The translations under genes were made by a program, and so were the position numbers. This document shows, in pieces, positions 52,757-64,000 of a stretch of DNA of 64,000 nt; the stretch's first letter is position 1; every line of letters begins with the position of its first letter. The notes under the pieces were generated by a model, which ran no database searches, was not told the DNA's origin, and was given only the letters and a program-made list of their open reading frames with translations. The DNA is from Raffaelea ambrosiae (Eukaryota; Ascomycota; Sordariomycetes; Ophiostomatales; Ophiostomataceae): contig PCDI01000015.1 of NCBI GenBank assembly GCA_002778195.1, positions 62,001 to 126,000 of the forward strand. The letters are read 5' to 3'.

Positions 52757-54939
52757 ATGGGTCGGGACTGGCAACGGGACTATACACGTCCCTGGCCTGA
52801 TCGTCTGCCTTCAGGCGATCAGGCCCTCGACAACACAAGATACCACCACCATGAGCAGCCGCCAAGTGACTCATCCCGGCCACTGGTAAGCAGTAACGTG
52901 AAAGACGATCTCTCTTGTGGATGTGGAACTTGAGTGACGAGGGGGCATCATAGATGCGGCCAAAGCCGCCTCATATCACCAGTCTCCCGCAGACACACGT
53001 GAAACTAACCTTGATTGTTAGAGCATCGAACGGGCACTTCGGGAGCAGTGTAAAATCCCCGCCCAAGCATACTTTCTTTCTGCTATCCTAGACACCGGAG
53101 AGGCCGTGACCTTCTCCGGCCCTACGGAGTACAAGGAGAGGATACCGACATTCTTTGACGTGCAGCGGTGGATGCAGTCTGCCTCTGGCCAGTCATCTTC
53201 AGTTCTTGACGATCAGAATGCTGCGTTTGACGAATATCAGCGGTCCCAGGCCCGATCCAGAGCCCGCCGGGGATCTGGACAAAGCCAAGACTATGGGCTT
53301 ATGGAGTACGAAGGGCGCCGTGGCAGCGACCGTCGCCGTGTACCTGGCATGGAGGATTTCACAGACGATGCCTATCGCAGGAAGCGTGTTAGAGCCGGTA
53401 CATCCCGGCGTACTGCCGAGATGGCCGACGATCCACCGGTTCGGGCGGCGCCACCCACGAGAATTCCGGTCCGCATCAGCGACGAAAAGCTTATTTGGAG
53501 CATTTATGATCAGCGTTTCCGTGGCCTCCAACAGACGGCCTGCAAGCTTATTGCAAAGGCTTGGGTCAAGGTCGTGGAACCGAAGAAGCAGTCTACCCAT
53601 CCGTACACTGGAAGTGACGAGAAGGCCCCTGATTGGTGGCCGAAACCTTGGGGGCCGTCGAGAGACGAAAGGGTCCGTCACAAGGAGCCAGACCACTTGT
53701 ACAAGAAGGGTACGTATATATACATCCATCCACCAGTGCAGCAGCAGCAGTAGGAGGAGGAGGAGAAGGAGGTTTTCAATTTCTCCGAGTTAGGGCTCTT
53801 TTCGTGACTGACAGTTTCGCAGAGCGTGTCCATCTGCTGAAGCACATTCTTCGCATGATTGTTCTTCCTACGCATGAGCAGCACCCGGATATCCAGAAGC
53901 TTCGTCTCAATGTGGCCAAGCTGGAGGAGGCTACCCTAGAAGCGCTATCGAGCTTCTTCACAGACAAGGACTCGCCGAACAATGCCAGGAAACGGCCCTA
54001 CCTCAAGGAAATCTTCCTGCTTGCCAAGAACGAAGAGCGCTACCGGAACGGCGAAATTGGTATGATAGTGACTCTAGAAATCGATGCTTTTGTTTTCAGT
54101 TTTCTTTGGCTGCTTTTATCCGTCAATTTCTAACTAAAGGCGTTACAGATGGCACTACCAGTGTGTACATTATGAGTGACGACAAGATACCGGACAACTA
54201 CCGTTCCGACAACGAGGAGGTCAGCCCGGGCAAGGAGGACGAAGAAGACGTGATCTCTTCGACGATTTCGCCCCACCACTCGAGCACTCAGGGAACCATG
54301 ATGTCGGCCAATGTGTCACCTGGTACAACCGGTAGCGAACACAGCCCAAGCGGTAGCCTTCCTTCCGTTGCGGCCGCGCAAACATTCATGGGGGAGCTGC
54401 CACACCGCGGTCACCCGGCTTACCCGCCGCCTCAGATCCTGCATCCAGACATCGGAGGTGATCAGCACTCTGGCTTTGTCGACAGTAGCATTGCGGCCAG
54501 TGGCGGCCACGGCGGCATGTCCCTCCAAGACATGCTACCCAACCCGAACGAAACTACCCGGCGCTCATCCCTCTTCAGCCCGACTGCCGAATTTAACGGT
54601 ACGCCGACGACGCCCGCGGTTTACCAGGCTTGGCAGCACGGCACAACGGCGCCGAACACGTCGCCGATGTACGCATTTACGCAGCAGCAGGCTCAAGCCC
54701 AGGCTCAAGGCTCGTTTGTCACACAGGGTCAGGGCTACATGCGACATGCCTTTGACGGCATGGCCCAAACGTCCTACGACGCGGGCCATGACGGCCTGTA
54801 CCGTTCTGCTGGCAATGTTGCCGCCGGAGGCGTCAACCCCCAGGCCGGCTATGCCATGCACATGGCCCACGCGGACCCCAGAGGCATGTCCGGTCACGGA
54901 CTCAAGGTTGAATCGGCCACCCGCTCCCACATGCACTGA
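52757..54939 (+). CDS. Putative ascomycete regulator with a DUF2841-type domain
   Basis: Four exons, 52757-52885, 53022-53709, 53823-54059 and 54149-54939, encode 614 residues; an in-frame stop at 52703 supports the ATG at 52757. The N-terminus is polar (HHHEQPP). It leads into ALREQCKIPAQAYFLSAILD and FFDVQRWMQ, then a basic patch (RRKRVRAG near residue 160) that could be a nuclear signal. The core, about residues 195-340, reads SIYDQRFRGLQQTACKLIAK, KVVEPKKQSTHPYTG, VRHKEPDHLYKKERVHLLKH and ARKRPYLKEIFLLAKNEERY. I recall this pattern as the ascomycete-specific DUF2841 family, from memory only. The C-terminal half is Ser/Gly/His/Gln-rich and probably disordered, ending SATRSHMH. Nuclear localisation and a regulatory role are inferred from composition and from the very large upstream region. 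Confidence 0.82.
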
Positions 54940-56904
54940 GTGGACTCGTGATCACAAAGCATTGCGACATGCGGGACGCACAAACGCCCCGCAGACACTC
55001 GGGATCTAGGATTCTTTGTTTCTAGATAAGGCGCAAATGGTCTAGAAGTCGACTTACAGCGCTCGTCAGAGGCGAGCCCCTCGGTGCTTTTCCTCCGAAA
55101 TTCAGAAACGACCAAAAAATGAGATCTGCTGAACAGATCGTCCGGCTCAGTGTGCCGCTTCCTCAAATTGTTTCTCTTGATATCTCCTTGTTTCCAGTTT
55201 TCATTATGCTGGGCCTATCATTTCACTATTTTCCTCGTCTACGTCTTTAGGAGCCATGTATTTGGGTTGCCAGTTTTGTGTCTTTTTTGAATTTCTTGCT
55301 GTTTTTTTTTTTGCTGTGGCTCTTTTTTTTTCTCATGACCTTATAGAATCATGGTTTGGTGGTGATAATGCCCAAAAAAAACAGGTACTGGGAGTGGCAA
55401 GGCGGCACACCATGCTCTTTACTTTTCCCCTGGCTCGAGGAGTTATTTCTATAAGCAGGCGGCTGGGAACGGACACGTTGCTCTTAATGCTGAATTACGC
55501 CTTTTTTGTTTTTTGTTACGACCTCCTTCGACAGATGCTTTTTGTGTGCTCCGCAGGTCCGCCTTTTTTCTCTACGATGTTAATGAGTGTGTTGTTTCTC
55601 TCTGATATGCTTGCTAAGGGAGCACGTGCAGTTCGACGTTGTGAAATTTGCCTTGTGAGATATGATATATGTCAACACAAACGTCCAGGTTCTAACTAGT
55701 TAAACAACCATTTACTGTGGGTGGCTCGTCTGAAGTCATCACAAATTGGCGATAACCCCAGCAAAGGTTGATTTCCGTCTTGGGGGGAAGGTCGCATTCA
55801 ATCTTTGATGCCGTGTTGCTATTGATCTTTTCTCTTTTTTCTCATTTGGTCAGGGGGGATTCTTTTCTTTTCTTTTCTTCCTTTTTTGAGATGTTGCTTC
55901 ACTTTTTGCATACCCATTTCGCTCTTTAGTTTCCTATCGGATATGGATTAGTTGATTGATCGTTCTGGCCTAGCCCCCCCTGTATTGTATGAGTGAGGAA
56001 AAGTAGAATAGTTTCAATTCGCAAATCTATAAAACTGTTGTATGTAAAAACCATGCATCCGTGGTGACGTTACCAATATGTTTGTAGCCTCGTCAGGATA
56101 GTACTTTAAGCAACCGTGGAGTTGAGTTGCAAAGAACAGGCGTTTTGAATTGTATTCCATCTCTCTATATTCCATCATGGTGTGGGCACGAGGCTTGATT
56201 GTGGACTGGCAGATTACAATACGGGCCGATTTCGAAACCAGCAATTACATCATTGCCGTTTCTACTGGTTTTGTACGGTACATGCCATGCTGCAGTCTCC
56301 TTTTGTGTGTGCCACAACATCCTATCTTACTCCATGTCTACTCACCCGCGCCATGTCCCTCTTCCTCTTTCTACAAACATGTGCGGGAACATTTTTGGTT
56401 GTCAGTGGTGCGGTGTAAGAAGAAGAAAAAAAGATGTTGCGGAAGTGATGCATCATGTCGACATGGCGGGCAACGCCGGTGCACCTCCCGCTCTGTCTCA
56501 CTTGATGGCATGGCAACCTAGTCGAGCAGGGGGGGAGCACAAATCCTGTCCAACGCCGATGGCGGTGCCAAGGTTATGGGAGTTGCGGAACCGCCGAATT
56601 GCAAGATGGAAAGAGAAGTGAGGATATCACAGAGAAAATAGCTAAGATGATCCTCTTTGGGGGGAAACATAATCCAAACGATGGCTCTATGGTATCATAA
56701 ACAAGGGAAAATAAATAAAAATGTGCTTTTTGGGGGTATTTGTGATTTTGTGATTTTGTGGTTCTCGTGGGTTTCGTTCTCCTTCTTTCCTTCCTTGCAA
56801 ATTCTCACGGATATAGATGAGGCTCATTCCCTTTATTTCTTTTTTCTTTTTCAGTTCCCATGTGCTCCCTCTGGCATATATATGCACCCTCTCCTTTTCT
56901 TCAC
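54940..56904. other. Convergent intergenic region
   Basis: T-rich and mixed DNA between two convergent genes. The first few hundred bases probably hold the 3' UTR of the regulator and the last part the 3' UTR of BMT5. Short open frames (for example 55,256-55,699) translate mainly T-rich sequence. Confidence 0.45.
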
Positions 56905-57918
56905 TCAGTCACTTTCGTCACTGTCGCTGTCATCACCACCACCACCACCACCGCCGCGCTTTCTCTTCTTCTTTTTAGATGACAACGGCGGCGGTGGTGG
57001 CGGCACTTCGTCTTTACGGACAAACACGTAGCTCCGGGCAGGCCGGTCCTCGCCCTTCCACGCGCCCACGGCCTCTTCAGAGGTGAACCCGGGCGAGGTC
57101 GCCGAAGGGGAGGAGGCATCTTCGGATCCTCCAAATCCTCCAGGTCCTCCCGGTCCTCCCGGTCCTCCAGGCCCTGCCCTCTTCCTCACCACCCCCAGAG
57201 TCCGGGCATGGTGGTACCCTGGATAGGCCGAGAACTGAAAACGGAAACTGCGCTCGACCTGCAGGCCGGCGTGGCGCGCCAGGTCACGAATGTTCCACAG
57301 GGTGTACGGCTCGCCCTCGAACAGGGTGACAACGATGGCGCCGCCGGGGGCGAGCGACAGCAGGGCGCGCCGGAAGAAGGCGACTAGGAGTTCCTGGTTG
57401 TGGCGGACCTGGCGGTTGACGTCGGTGCTCTTGCCGCCGACATGGGGGAAGTTGAAGAGGATGCGGTCCATGGATCCGACCTTTTCTCTGCCCCCCCTCC
57501 ACGGCCCCATTGCCTTGGCATCCACACCATAAAGAACCCGTCCGTCGGCGGCTTCGATTATGGCGGCGTTGTCGGCGGCATGGGGATACTTGGCGGCCAG
57601 GGCTTCGGGAGACTCGTCGAAGACGGTGGCGGTCAGGTGGAGGCAGCCGTGGTGGTCGGCGAGGGAGGCGGCGAAGCTGAGGTCGCCTTCCCCGACGAGG
57701 AGGATGTGGTGTTCTTCGGGGTCGAAGGGGATGGTCGGCGGTTGTGAGGAGGGGGAAGACGACGATGAGGAGAGCTTGGCGTCCTTTTTATTCTTTGATT
57801 GCTGCTGCTGCTGCGACTGCTGCTGGGCACCTGGACGTTGTTTGCCCTTGGAGAAGGAGGAGGAGGACGACGAAGTCGGCTTCCCAGCGAAGTGGGAGGT
57901 CTTCCGTTTCTTGCCCAT
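56905..57918 (-). CDS. BMT5: 25S rRNA (uridine-N3)-methyltransferase, Bmt5-like
   Basis: A single exon of 337 residues, very near the length of yeast Bmt5. A basic, Ser/Gln-rich N-terminus (MGKKRKTSHFAGK) is followed by a Rossmann methyltransferase fold. The family-defining nucleotide-binding loop is HHILLVGEGDLSFAASLA (about residues 70-87). Then come ATVFDESPEALAAKYP, MDRILFNFPHVGGKSTDVNR (motif IV with the NFPH core), LAPGGAIVVTLFEGEPYTLWNI and the FQFSAYPGYHHARTLG block. A Gly-Pro-rich repeat (about 246-262), a basic KKKKRKR patch and an acidic DDSDSDESD tail are lineage decorations. Known role: SAM-dependent N3 methylation of a uridine in 25S rRNA in the nucleolus. The upstream sequence TCATCCACAG just before the ATG could be an acceptor of a leader intron. 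Confidence 0.92.
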   Translation of the reverse strand: MGKKRKTSHFAGKPTSSSSSSFSKGKQRPGAQQQSQQQQQSKNKKDAKLSSSSSSPSSQPPTIPFDPEEHHILLVGEGDLSFAASLADHHGCLHLTATVFDESPEALAAKYPHAADNAAIIEAADGRVLYGVDAKAMGPWRGGREKVGSMDRILFNFPHVGGKSTDVNRQVRHNQELLVAFFRRALLSLAPGGAIVVTLFEGEPYTLWNIRDLARHAGLQVERSFRFQFSAYPGYHHARTLGVVRKRAGPGGPGGPGGPGGFGGSEDASSPSATSPGFTSEEAVGAWKGEDRPARSYVFVRKDEVPPPPPPLSSKKKKRKRGGGGGGGDDSDSDESD

Positions 57919-60412
57919 GGCTGTGGATGAGAAAAGAGACAACAACAAAAAAGAAAAGAAATGCCCCCCCCCAGAAAAAAAAAACAAGAAAAAACAAAGG
58001 CAACGCAAAAAAAGAAGAATATACAAAAATACAGAGAGGCCAATGGCCGTTTGTGGACGAGATATCCCGGTAGATATTGGGCCCTGGCAGGTGGTGGTGG
58101 TTGTCTATCACGGGGGCAAAGCTTGAAAGCCAAAGCTTTGCGTGGCAAAGAGACAAAAAAAGGGTTTTGGCAGCGGCGTAGTGCTGGTACTGACAGCCAC
58201 AAGCCACACCACCTGCGTACTATGTAAGCCTTTAGTATATTTTTTTAATGGTCCTGCCCGGCGCGGCAGGTAGCGACTTAAAGCGGGGCGCCCGGCCGCC
58301 CGCACTGCACCACGCCTTGGAAAGGAAACATGTGGGTCTTTTCCTGTTCTGTCTCCTCTGTCTTTCTCTCTCTATCTGTTTTGCTTTTTTGCTGGGCAAA
58401 CCAAGGCGGATGACACAATAGGCTAGAGCAAAGTACGTACACAGTACTTTGAACAGAGGGAGGGCCCAGCCAAAAACAAGCATACGAGGAGTTTCGAGCA
58501 AGATGTCAGATGGCCCTGTGGTGAGATGGTGAGACGGCGAACAGAGGGAGAACAAGACGGAAGAGATGGAATCGTGCACGAGACGGAGCAGCAGAAAGAA
58601 GATGTCGTCAGGCGACTGCATGCGGGTGTGCGCACGTGTGGGTCTACACGTACATAGTAGACATGTATGCATATGTATGTATGCAGTGTTATTTGGATAT
58701 ACACACCATGGTCTGCGACATGAGATGACATCCCTGGCAAAGACCACAGGTATTACTCCAGACAAAAGCTGAAAAGAAGAGCGATGAAAGGCTAGTTACG
58801 GCATGTAAATCGCACGGCAAGATATCTTGGGAACGCATAGACCTTGAAGGCGCATGAAGAAGACAACACAGCCTGGACAGCTTGGACAGCGATCGGGAAA
58901 TGCTGATGGAACATGAGATGTGCGCAAGAGCGTGGAGCATGAGATCTGGGACAAAAAGGGCTGACGTGCTCTTCGTAGCAGGAATGGAACGGGCACAGGG
59001 GATGGGCACGGCGGCAGGGGTTGCAAGGCAGTAAGTAGTAGCAAAGAAAGAAGCAATAAAACTACGCAGTAGAGACACCTTGGCCATTCCGACCACTTTT
59101 TAGCACACGACCACAGCCAAAGTAGTTGGTACCTGGCGCACCAGTAGGCTAACCGGTGTCTTGGGATGGAAAGCGCGGGCGCGGATTGGCTGGCAAAACA
59201 GAAAACCCGGATTCCGAGAGGTTTCGGGGGTTGGGGCCATTCGCATGTAAGAGAGCTGCAGCAGGCCCCAGGCGGATGTACCGCGGCCATAGTGAGCAGG
59301 CGTGCAAGGTACAAAAGCCTTTTTAAATTTTAAATTTTTTTTATCCCCCCTTCAGGCGTGCTAGAAAAGCGCAACTTTACGGTGGCCCACTTTTTTTGCG
59401 TGTGGATTGCGGCTACTTCGCGGGTGCTGGTGTTATTGAGAGGAAAGACAGCGTGAGCCCAGACAGGGAAGGGGAAAACCAGATCTTATTGTCCCGCGAG
59501 CCAGCCCAGCGCCAGCGCCAGCCCTCCTCCATCGTCGAGGTTGTTGTCTCTCCCAGCGCAACACCACATCACCACTCACCCTTTCCCTGCCCATCGCCAC
59601 CACCACACCCGCAATCGCAGCCTGCACCGCAGCCTGCTGGAAAGAAACCTTTTTCACCTGCCGACGGCTGCGTCTTTTCGACTCTCTTTATTTAGTTGTT
59701 TCGGGAGCGGCGTCCCTGTTAATCTGTTTGCTGTTGGCGTGTAGTGTGGTGTTTTTTTTTTACTCTTTTTTTTTTGCTCTCTTTATTTTTTTTCGGGCTG
59801 CCATTTTGGCGCCTTTGCCTTTTTGCACTCCGTCCAGTCCGCTCCAATTTTTTGCCTCTCTCTTTTTCACCCTCTTGTTATTGCCATCGCTTCTCGCATT
59901 CCCTTCCTCGTCCCGTCTCCCTTCACATTTGACCGCATTGCTGCAACGGCCCTCCAACACCGGCGTCGCTGCAGCTGCTCTCCTTTTTTTTGTGTGTGTC
60001 CCTGTCCCTTTTTCCCCCCCTTGTCCGCACGTTGCTGGCCTGACAGGCTACTCGCTCGGCTCGTCATCCGGCCGTATACTCGTTGTTCTGTCGGGTCTCT
60101 CTCTGTGCTCGTGAGCGTCTTCTCTGACACGCACGCCCTCTCTCGCCCTCTCTCCGTGTGCGTCTCTCTATCATACACGCTGCCACATCCTCGTTCCCGC
60201 ATCCGCAGCCTCTCCCGGCCTCTGCCTCTGCATTGCGTTCGAGCGTGTCTCCCTGCTCCTTTGTCCGCCCTTCTTTCACGCTTCTCCCAATTAACACCAC
60301 GTACGCGCAACAAGCCTCTTTCTCAAGCCTTCTTCCTTCCTGCGGACAACAACGCTGTCCTTCTTCGTCCTGTCCTTTCTCGTCCCTTTTGACGTCCATC
60401 TCACCCCATTTC

Positions 60413-60455
<43 letters not shown>

Positions 60456-60797
60456 CCTCTTCCATCTCCATTGCGCACGACGGCTGCCTCGCGGTCTCCT
60501 CCTCGTGCTGTCTCCTTTTCTCAGCTTATTTTTTGTCCGCTTCCTTAATAACACGCTCGTCGTGGCCACACACACACACACATACCCGGCCTCCTCACCA
60601 GACGTGCAGCCACCCCTGTCGCCACCTGTTGGTCTTCCCTGCTATTGTTCCCTTCGTCGACCGTATTCTCTCTTATCCACTCTCGGCCCTCATCCTATCT
60701 TCTTCGTCTTTTGATCTCTCTCTCTCTCGCTATCTCTCTCCTTTTCTCTCCCTCTCTCCCTCCTTCTCCCTCCTTCTCCCTTCCTCCACACAAACAC
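57919..60797. promoter_or_regulatory. Divergent intergenic region with a CT-rich leader on the right
   Basis: Bases 57,919-59,400 hold the BMT5 upstream region and unremarkable DNA, including two TACTATGTA-type motifs (58218 and 58651). From about 59,690 to 60,790 the plus strand is strongly T+C-rich, the presumed leader of the next gene. The frame of that gene stays open upstream to 60,158, but its translation there is simple Ser/Leu/Pro-rich sequence. Confidence 0.5.
60421..60452. repeat. (CT)n microsatellite
   Basis: About 32 bp of pure CT repeat within the leader region. Confidence 0.96.
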
Positions 60798-60809
60798 ATG
60801 GCAACATGA
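60798..60809 (+). promoter_or_regulatory. Three-codon upstream ORF overlapping the main start codon
   Basis: ATG GCA ACA TGA, whose stop overlaps the main ATG in the four bases ATGA (60806-60809). The upstream ATG has C at -3 and G at +4; the main ATG has A at -3. Leaky scanning or termination-reinitiation would both deliver ribosomes to the main start. Confidence 0.6.
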
Positions 60810-63800
60810 GCGAGCCACATCCTGCCCCTTCGTACCGTGGCCGAGGCCGCGGGCGCGGCGCCCGCTCCCAGGCTATCCGTGCCCACGTTGCCCGTCTGGC
60901 CCAGCAGCGGAGAGGAGGCAACGGCCGCCGTGGCCGCCAAAAGCTGTACGACCACCCCAAGCCCCAAGCTGCCTCCGAGCGCCTCAAGGAGCTCAAGGCT
61001 GCCTTCTCCGCCGTCGCCAGCGCTCTGCGCCCGGCTCTCGAGGACTTGGCCGACCGCGACCTCGACCGCCTCAAGAACTCCTTCAATGCCCATCGCGAGG
61101 TCAGCGAGTACCAGGAGGTCCAGGCTTTCCTCGACCAGCGGTATCGGGACATGCTGGCCCAGTACGACACCCGTCTGGACTACGACACCAAGCTCAACGA
61201 GTACATCTTTGACAAGTCAGAGGAGATTACCCTGTCCTCCTTCCCTGTATGTGAAAACTGACCCGATGGTGATGACGATGACGATGATGAAAGAGAAGAA
61301 AGAAGACACAAAGAAAAACAAAAGAAAGCAAGAAGAAAAAGAAAAGACAGAACAAAAAAAGAAAGAACAAATGAACAAATGAACAAAATGAACAAAAGCA
61401 AAGAACAACAGACATGGCCCCAAGAAACAAAGAAAGACATGGATAGACCCGCACAGGCTTGGTCAGACCCATCATACACTCATCAGACGTGGCTGTACTA
61501 CTTACATTGATGCATGGCTGACGCTTTACTTCTTTCGTTCTTCCGCCTGCACAGCGAGACTGCAATGATGCCTCTGAACGCTTCTTCGAGGCCCAGCTGA
61601 TCCGCCTCGAGATTCTGGAGCAGCTGCACGACCTTGGCCTGCCCATTGAAGTAAGACCCCCTCCGTACTCTTTCCATCCTTGGCTTCGTTGTCCCTTCTA
61701 TTCCTTCCCACCTTCCCCACCCTCTTACGCTCTTTGGTTTTTCAACCCCTTCCCTGCCAAAGCTCCTCTCACTCTCCCCTCTCTCCTCGGCCCCTGTCCA
61801 CTTATACTCTCCCTGTCAATCCCCTAATTGTTTATGCCAATCGACCTTTCTTTGACTGTTCCTTGACTGTTCTTGACTTTTCCTTGACTTTTCCTCGACC
61901 TTTCCTTTTATTTGCCTTCCCGCTCTGACATCCCAGATCATCGATGACTCGTACAACTTCCGCGAGATCGACGACGAGCTCTTCAACGACGTCAAGGCTC
62001 ACCTCGAGTATCGCACCGACCTGGGCAGCCATCCCGTCTATGGCAACAAGGTCGAGGTGCCATGCGCCAAGACCGTCACAGGCCGTGTTGTGGTCCCGGA
62101 TGTCGTCGATGAAAATGTCGGCAAGCCGTCCGCCAAGCGCAAGGCTGATGCCTATGCCGACGCAGCCGAGATCCTGCCGCCGCCACGCAAGAGACTAGCC
62201 GGTGCTGCCGACACCTACTCGGCTCCTCTGCACATTGGCGGCCTGCTCTCGGGCGTGCTGCCTCCGTCTGATGAAGAGGACAACGCCGGCAACCTGGAGG
62301 CCGACTCCAAAGCCATGTCGCCGACTCCAGCCCTTGTCGAGGACGAGGGCGATGGCGAAGGTGACGGCGACAACGACGACGAGGCCATTGACGAGGACGA
62401 GTCGGATACCCGCGTCTACCGCCACGTCGACCAGGAGAAGCTGCCACCCGTCCCGAACGGTGCCTCGGAGCCGGATGCCTGGGGTGTGCGTCTGGTGAAC
62501 AAGCGCCGCACGGCCAACCTCGACGTGTACAACCGTATCATGGTTCCGTCCATTTTCGACTTTGAGCCGCACGAGATCGGCTTCCGCGACTCGGCCAACG
62601 ACAAATCGCGCGGTGCCACCAAGGCCAAGCGCGGCAAGTATCTCAATACGCCCAACTCCAACACCATGCACTTTGACCGCTCGCTGTGGCAGTACGACGC
62701 CACCACGTACGGCGACGATGAGCTCGACGAAGACATGGTCAAGCGACACAACCTGCATCCCAAGTACGGCATCTTCATCCGCTCTTCTATCAACGAGCCC
62801 GAACCGCCGCGAGAGCGCAAGCCCGGCAACCGGCCCATCGTGTTCTACACCCCGGGTGGGCGCACCCTCAATGCTTCGCGCTCCAACAAGATTGCCCGCC
62901 TCGAAGACGAGTCCGAAGCCGTCTCCCGGAAACCCGCCCTCTCGTCCGCCCTGGACCAGTTCCTCGAGAAGGAGGGCATCGACGCGGAGGACGTGCGCCC
63001 GCCTGCCGAAGCTGTCGATGCCTTCCGCGAGGAAAAGCTCAAGCTGTGGCTGGGGCCACGGCGCCCCAGCCGCGACGCTACCGAAGAGGAAGACGGACGC
63101 GCTGTTGGCCGGAATACCCGAGCAGCTGCGCGCCGCCTGGAGCAGCAGCAGAAGCAGCGGCTGCTCGAGGCCCAACAGCAAGAAAGCCAAGACTACGACA
63201 CGGCCATGGCAGCGAGGGAGAGCCTGGCCGCGCTCTTGGAAGCAGCGACTGTTGTCGACAGCAACCCTCTGCCACCCACGGACGACCATGCCGCCAACAG
63301 CATGTCCGGTCCGTATGGCGGCAGCAGCAGCAGCGGCGGCGGCGGTGGCGCTGGTCAGCCATATGGGATGGCGCCTATGCGGGCCCCCTCGACGCCGCCT
63401 CCACCGCCCCCACGGAGGTCCACCTCGTCCCGGCCATTCGACCCGGTTCGCGACGTCTTCTTGGACCAGTCGCCCGAGCCGGACAGCCGACGTGGCAGTC
63501 AGGACAACACTATTGCGGCCGCCTCGCCATACGCAGATGCCTCTAGTCTGCTGTACTTGGCAAGCTTGGCCTCTGACCGGGACTACACCCCTACCTACCC
63601 TTACACACAGCAGCCGCAGCAGCAGCCGCAGCAACAGCCCATGCGGCATCTCCCTCCGCGGGCACCGCCTCTGCTCCAAAAGCAGCACCATCAACAACAG
63701 CAGCAGCACCAGATGATGCACCCTGAAGCCGGCAGCCCTGCCGGTGAGTATCCGCCCCGGAGGATGTCTATGGAACAGTATCACGGCCACTACCCCAACC

Positions 63801-64000
63801 ACCAACACCAGCAACAGCAGCAGCAGCAACAACAGCAACACCAGCAGCAGCAGCAGCAGCAGCATACTCACCACCTCCACGCGCATGCCTCCCATCATAA
63901 CCCCGACAGCCCGCTTCTCGATCCCCGTCTCTTTGGAGGCGATGCGCCCCATCAGCCACCGATGCATCCAGACGTGCACAACCCGACCAGCAATGGCTAC
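60806..64000 (+). CDS. Large unrecognised protein, Gln/His-rich C-terminus, truncated by the right edge
   Basis: Exons 60806-61246, 61555-61650 and 61937 to beyond 64000 give at least 867 residues. The introns (308 and 286 nt) have GTATGT and GTAAGA donors and keep phase 0. The N-terminus is an RG-rich basic stretch (RGRGRGRGARSQ). A predicted helical region of about 150 residues follows (SERLKELKAAFSAVASALRP, NSFNAHREVSEYQEVQAFL, ERFFEAQLIRLEILEQLHDL), then an acidic linker. A second conserved-looking block comes near residues 360-490 (WGVRLVNKRRTANLDVYNRI, SIFDFEPHEIGFRDSAND, RPIVFYTPGGRTLNASRSNK). The remainder is Pro/Ser/Gln/His-rich with a Gln run near 803-822. No catalytic signature is visible. 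Composition suggests a nuclear, perhaps chromatin- or transcription-linked protein; this is inference. I do not recognise the family. Confidence 0.82.
63809..63865. repeat. (CAG/CAA)n encoding poly-Gln
   Basis: An imperfect CAG/CAA array broken by His codons, translated as a Gln-rich run in the right-edge gene. The mix of CAG and CAA suggests an older, more stable run. Confidence 0.9.

Noticed and set aside
60158..60805. N-terminal extension of the right-edge gene
   Set aside because: The frame is open but encodes Ser/Leu/Pro-rich translations of CT tracts; the ATG at 60,806 has a better context and starts the RG-rich domain.
62195..63979. 594-codon minus-strand open frame
   Set aside because: It is antisense to the third exon of the right-edge gene; high GC and codon bias leave the reverse frame open.

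Overview
The window is nuclear DNA from a filamentous ascomycete (Pezizomycotina, most likely Sordariomycetes). The evidence is short introns with GTAAGT/GTRNGT donors and CTAAC or CTGAC branch sites, GC-rich codon use, pyrimidine-rich 5' leaders, and products that match ascomycete families (Tif6, Aos1, Ycf1, Bmt5, an ascomycete-type regulator). The many Asn/Asp/Gln runs and microsatellites would suit an ophiostomatoid fungus, but the sequence alone cannot fix genus or species. I saw no tRNA, rRNA, CRISPR, or intact transposase or reverse transcriptase gene.

Left third (1-22,744), gene-dense. The N-terminal part of a disordered protein runs off the left edge (minus). Next come TIF6 (minus; ribosome biogenesis), a compact promoter with four CACGTG and seven TGACTC cores, a tandemly duplicated ~150-bp non-coding unit, and a 804-residue protein with long Asn and Asp runs (minus). 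AOS1 (SUMO E1 subunit, plus), a decayed copy of the TFIIH helicase gene SSL2/XPB, and a seven-exon vacuolar ABCC transporter of the YCF1 type follow.

Middle (22,745-52,756): about 30 kb in which I find no convincing gene. It holds microsatellites, minisatellites, G/C homopolymers, a 155-base assembly gap, a 103-bp inverted-repeat element, and a strong excess of two short motifs, TACTATGTA and TACTCGTA. The last ~5 kb (47.6-52.75 kb) is continuously C+T-rich on the plus strand and looks like an unusually long promoter/leader for the next gene.

Right part (52,757-64,000): a four-exon putative regulator of the type I recall as DUF2841 (plus), BMT5 (25S rRNA m3U methyltransferase, minus, convergent with it), a CT-rich leader, and a large unrecognised Gln-rich protein (plus) truncated by the right edge, whose start codon overlaps the stop codon of a three-codon upstream ORF.

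The genes do not form an evident cluster. They are housekeeping genes (ribosome assembly, SUMO, detoxification) plus a probable developmental regulator beside a large regulatory desert. I did not find a clear undescribed multi-gene system. The strongest unexplained signal is the motif family in the desert. All intron coordinates are read by eye from splice signals and frame continuity.
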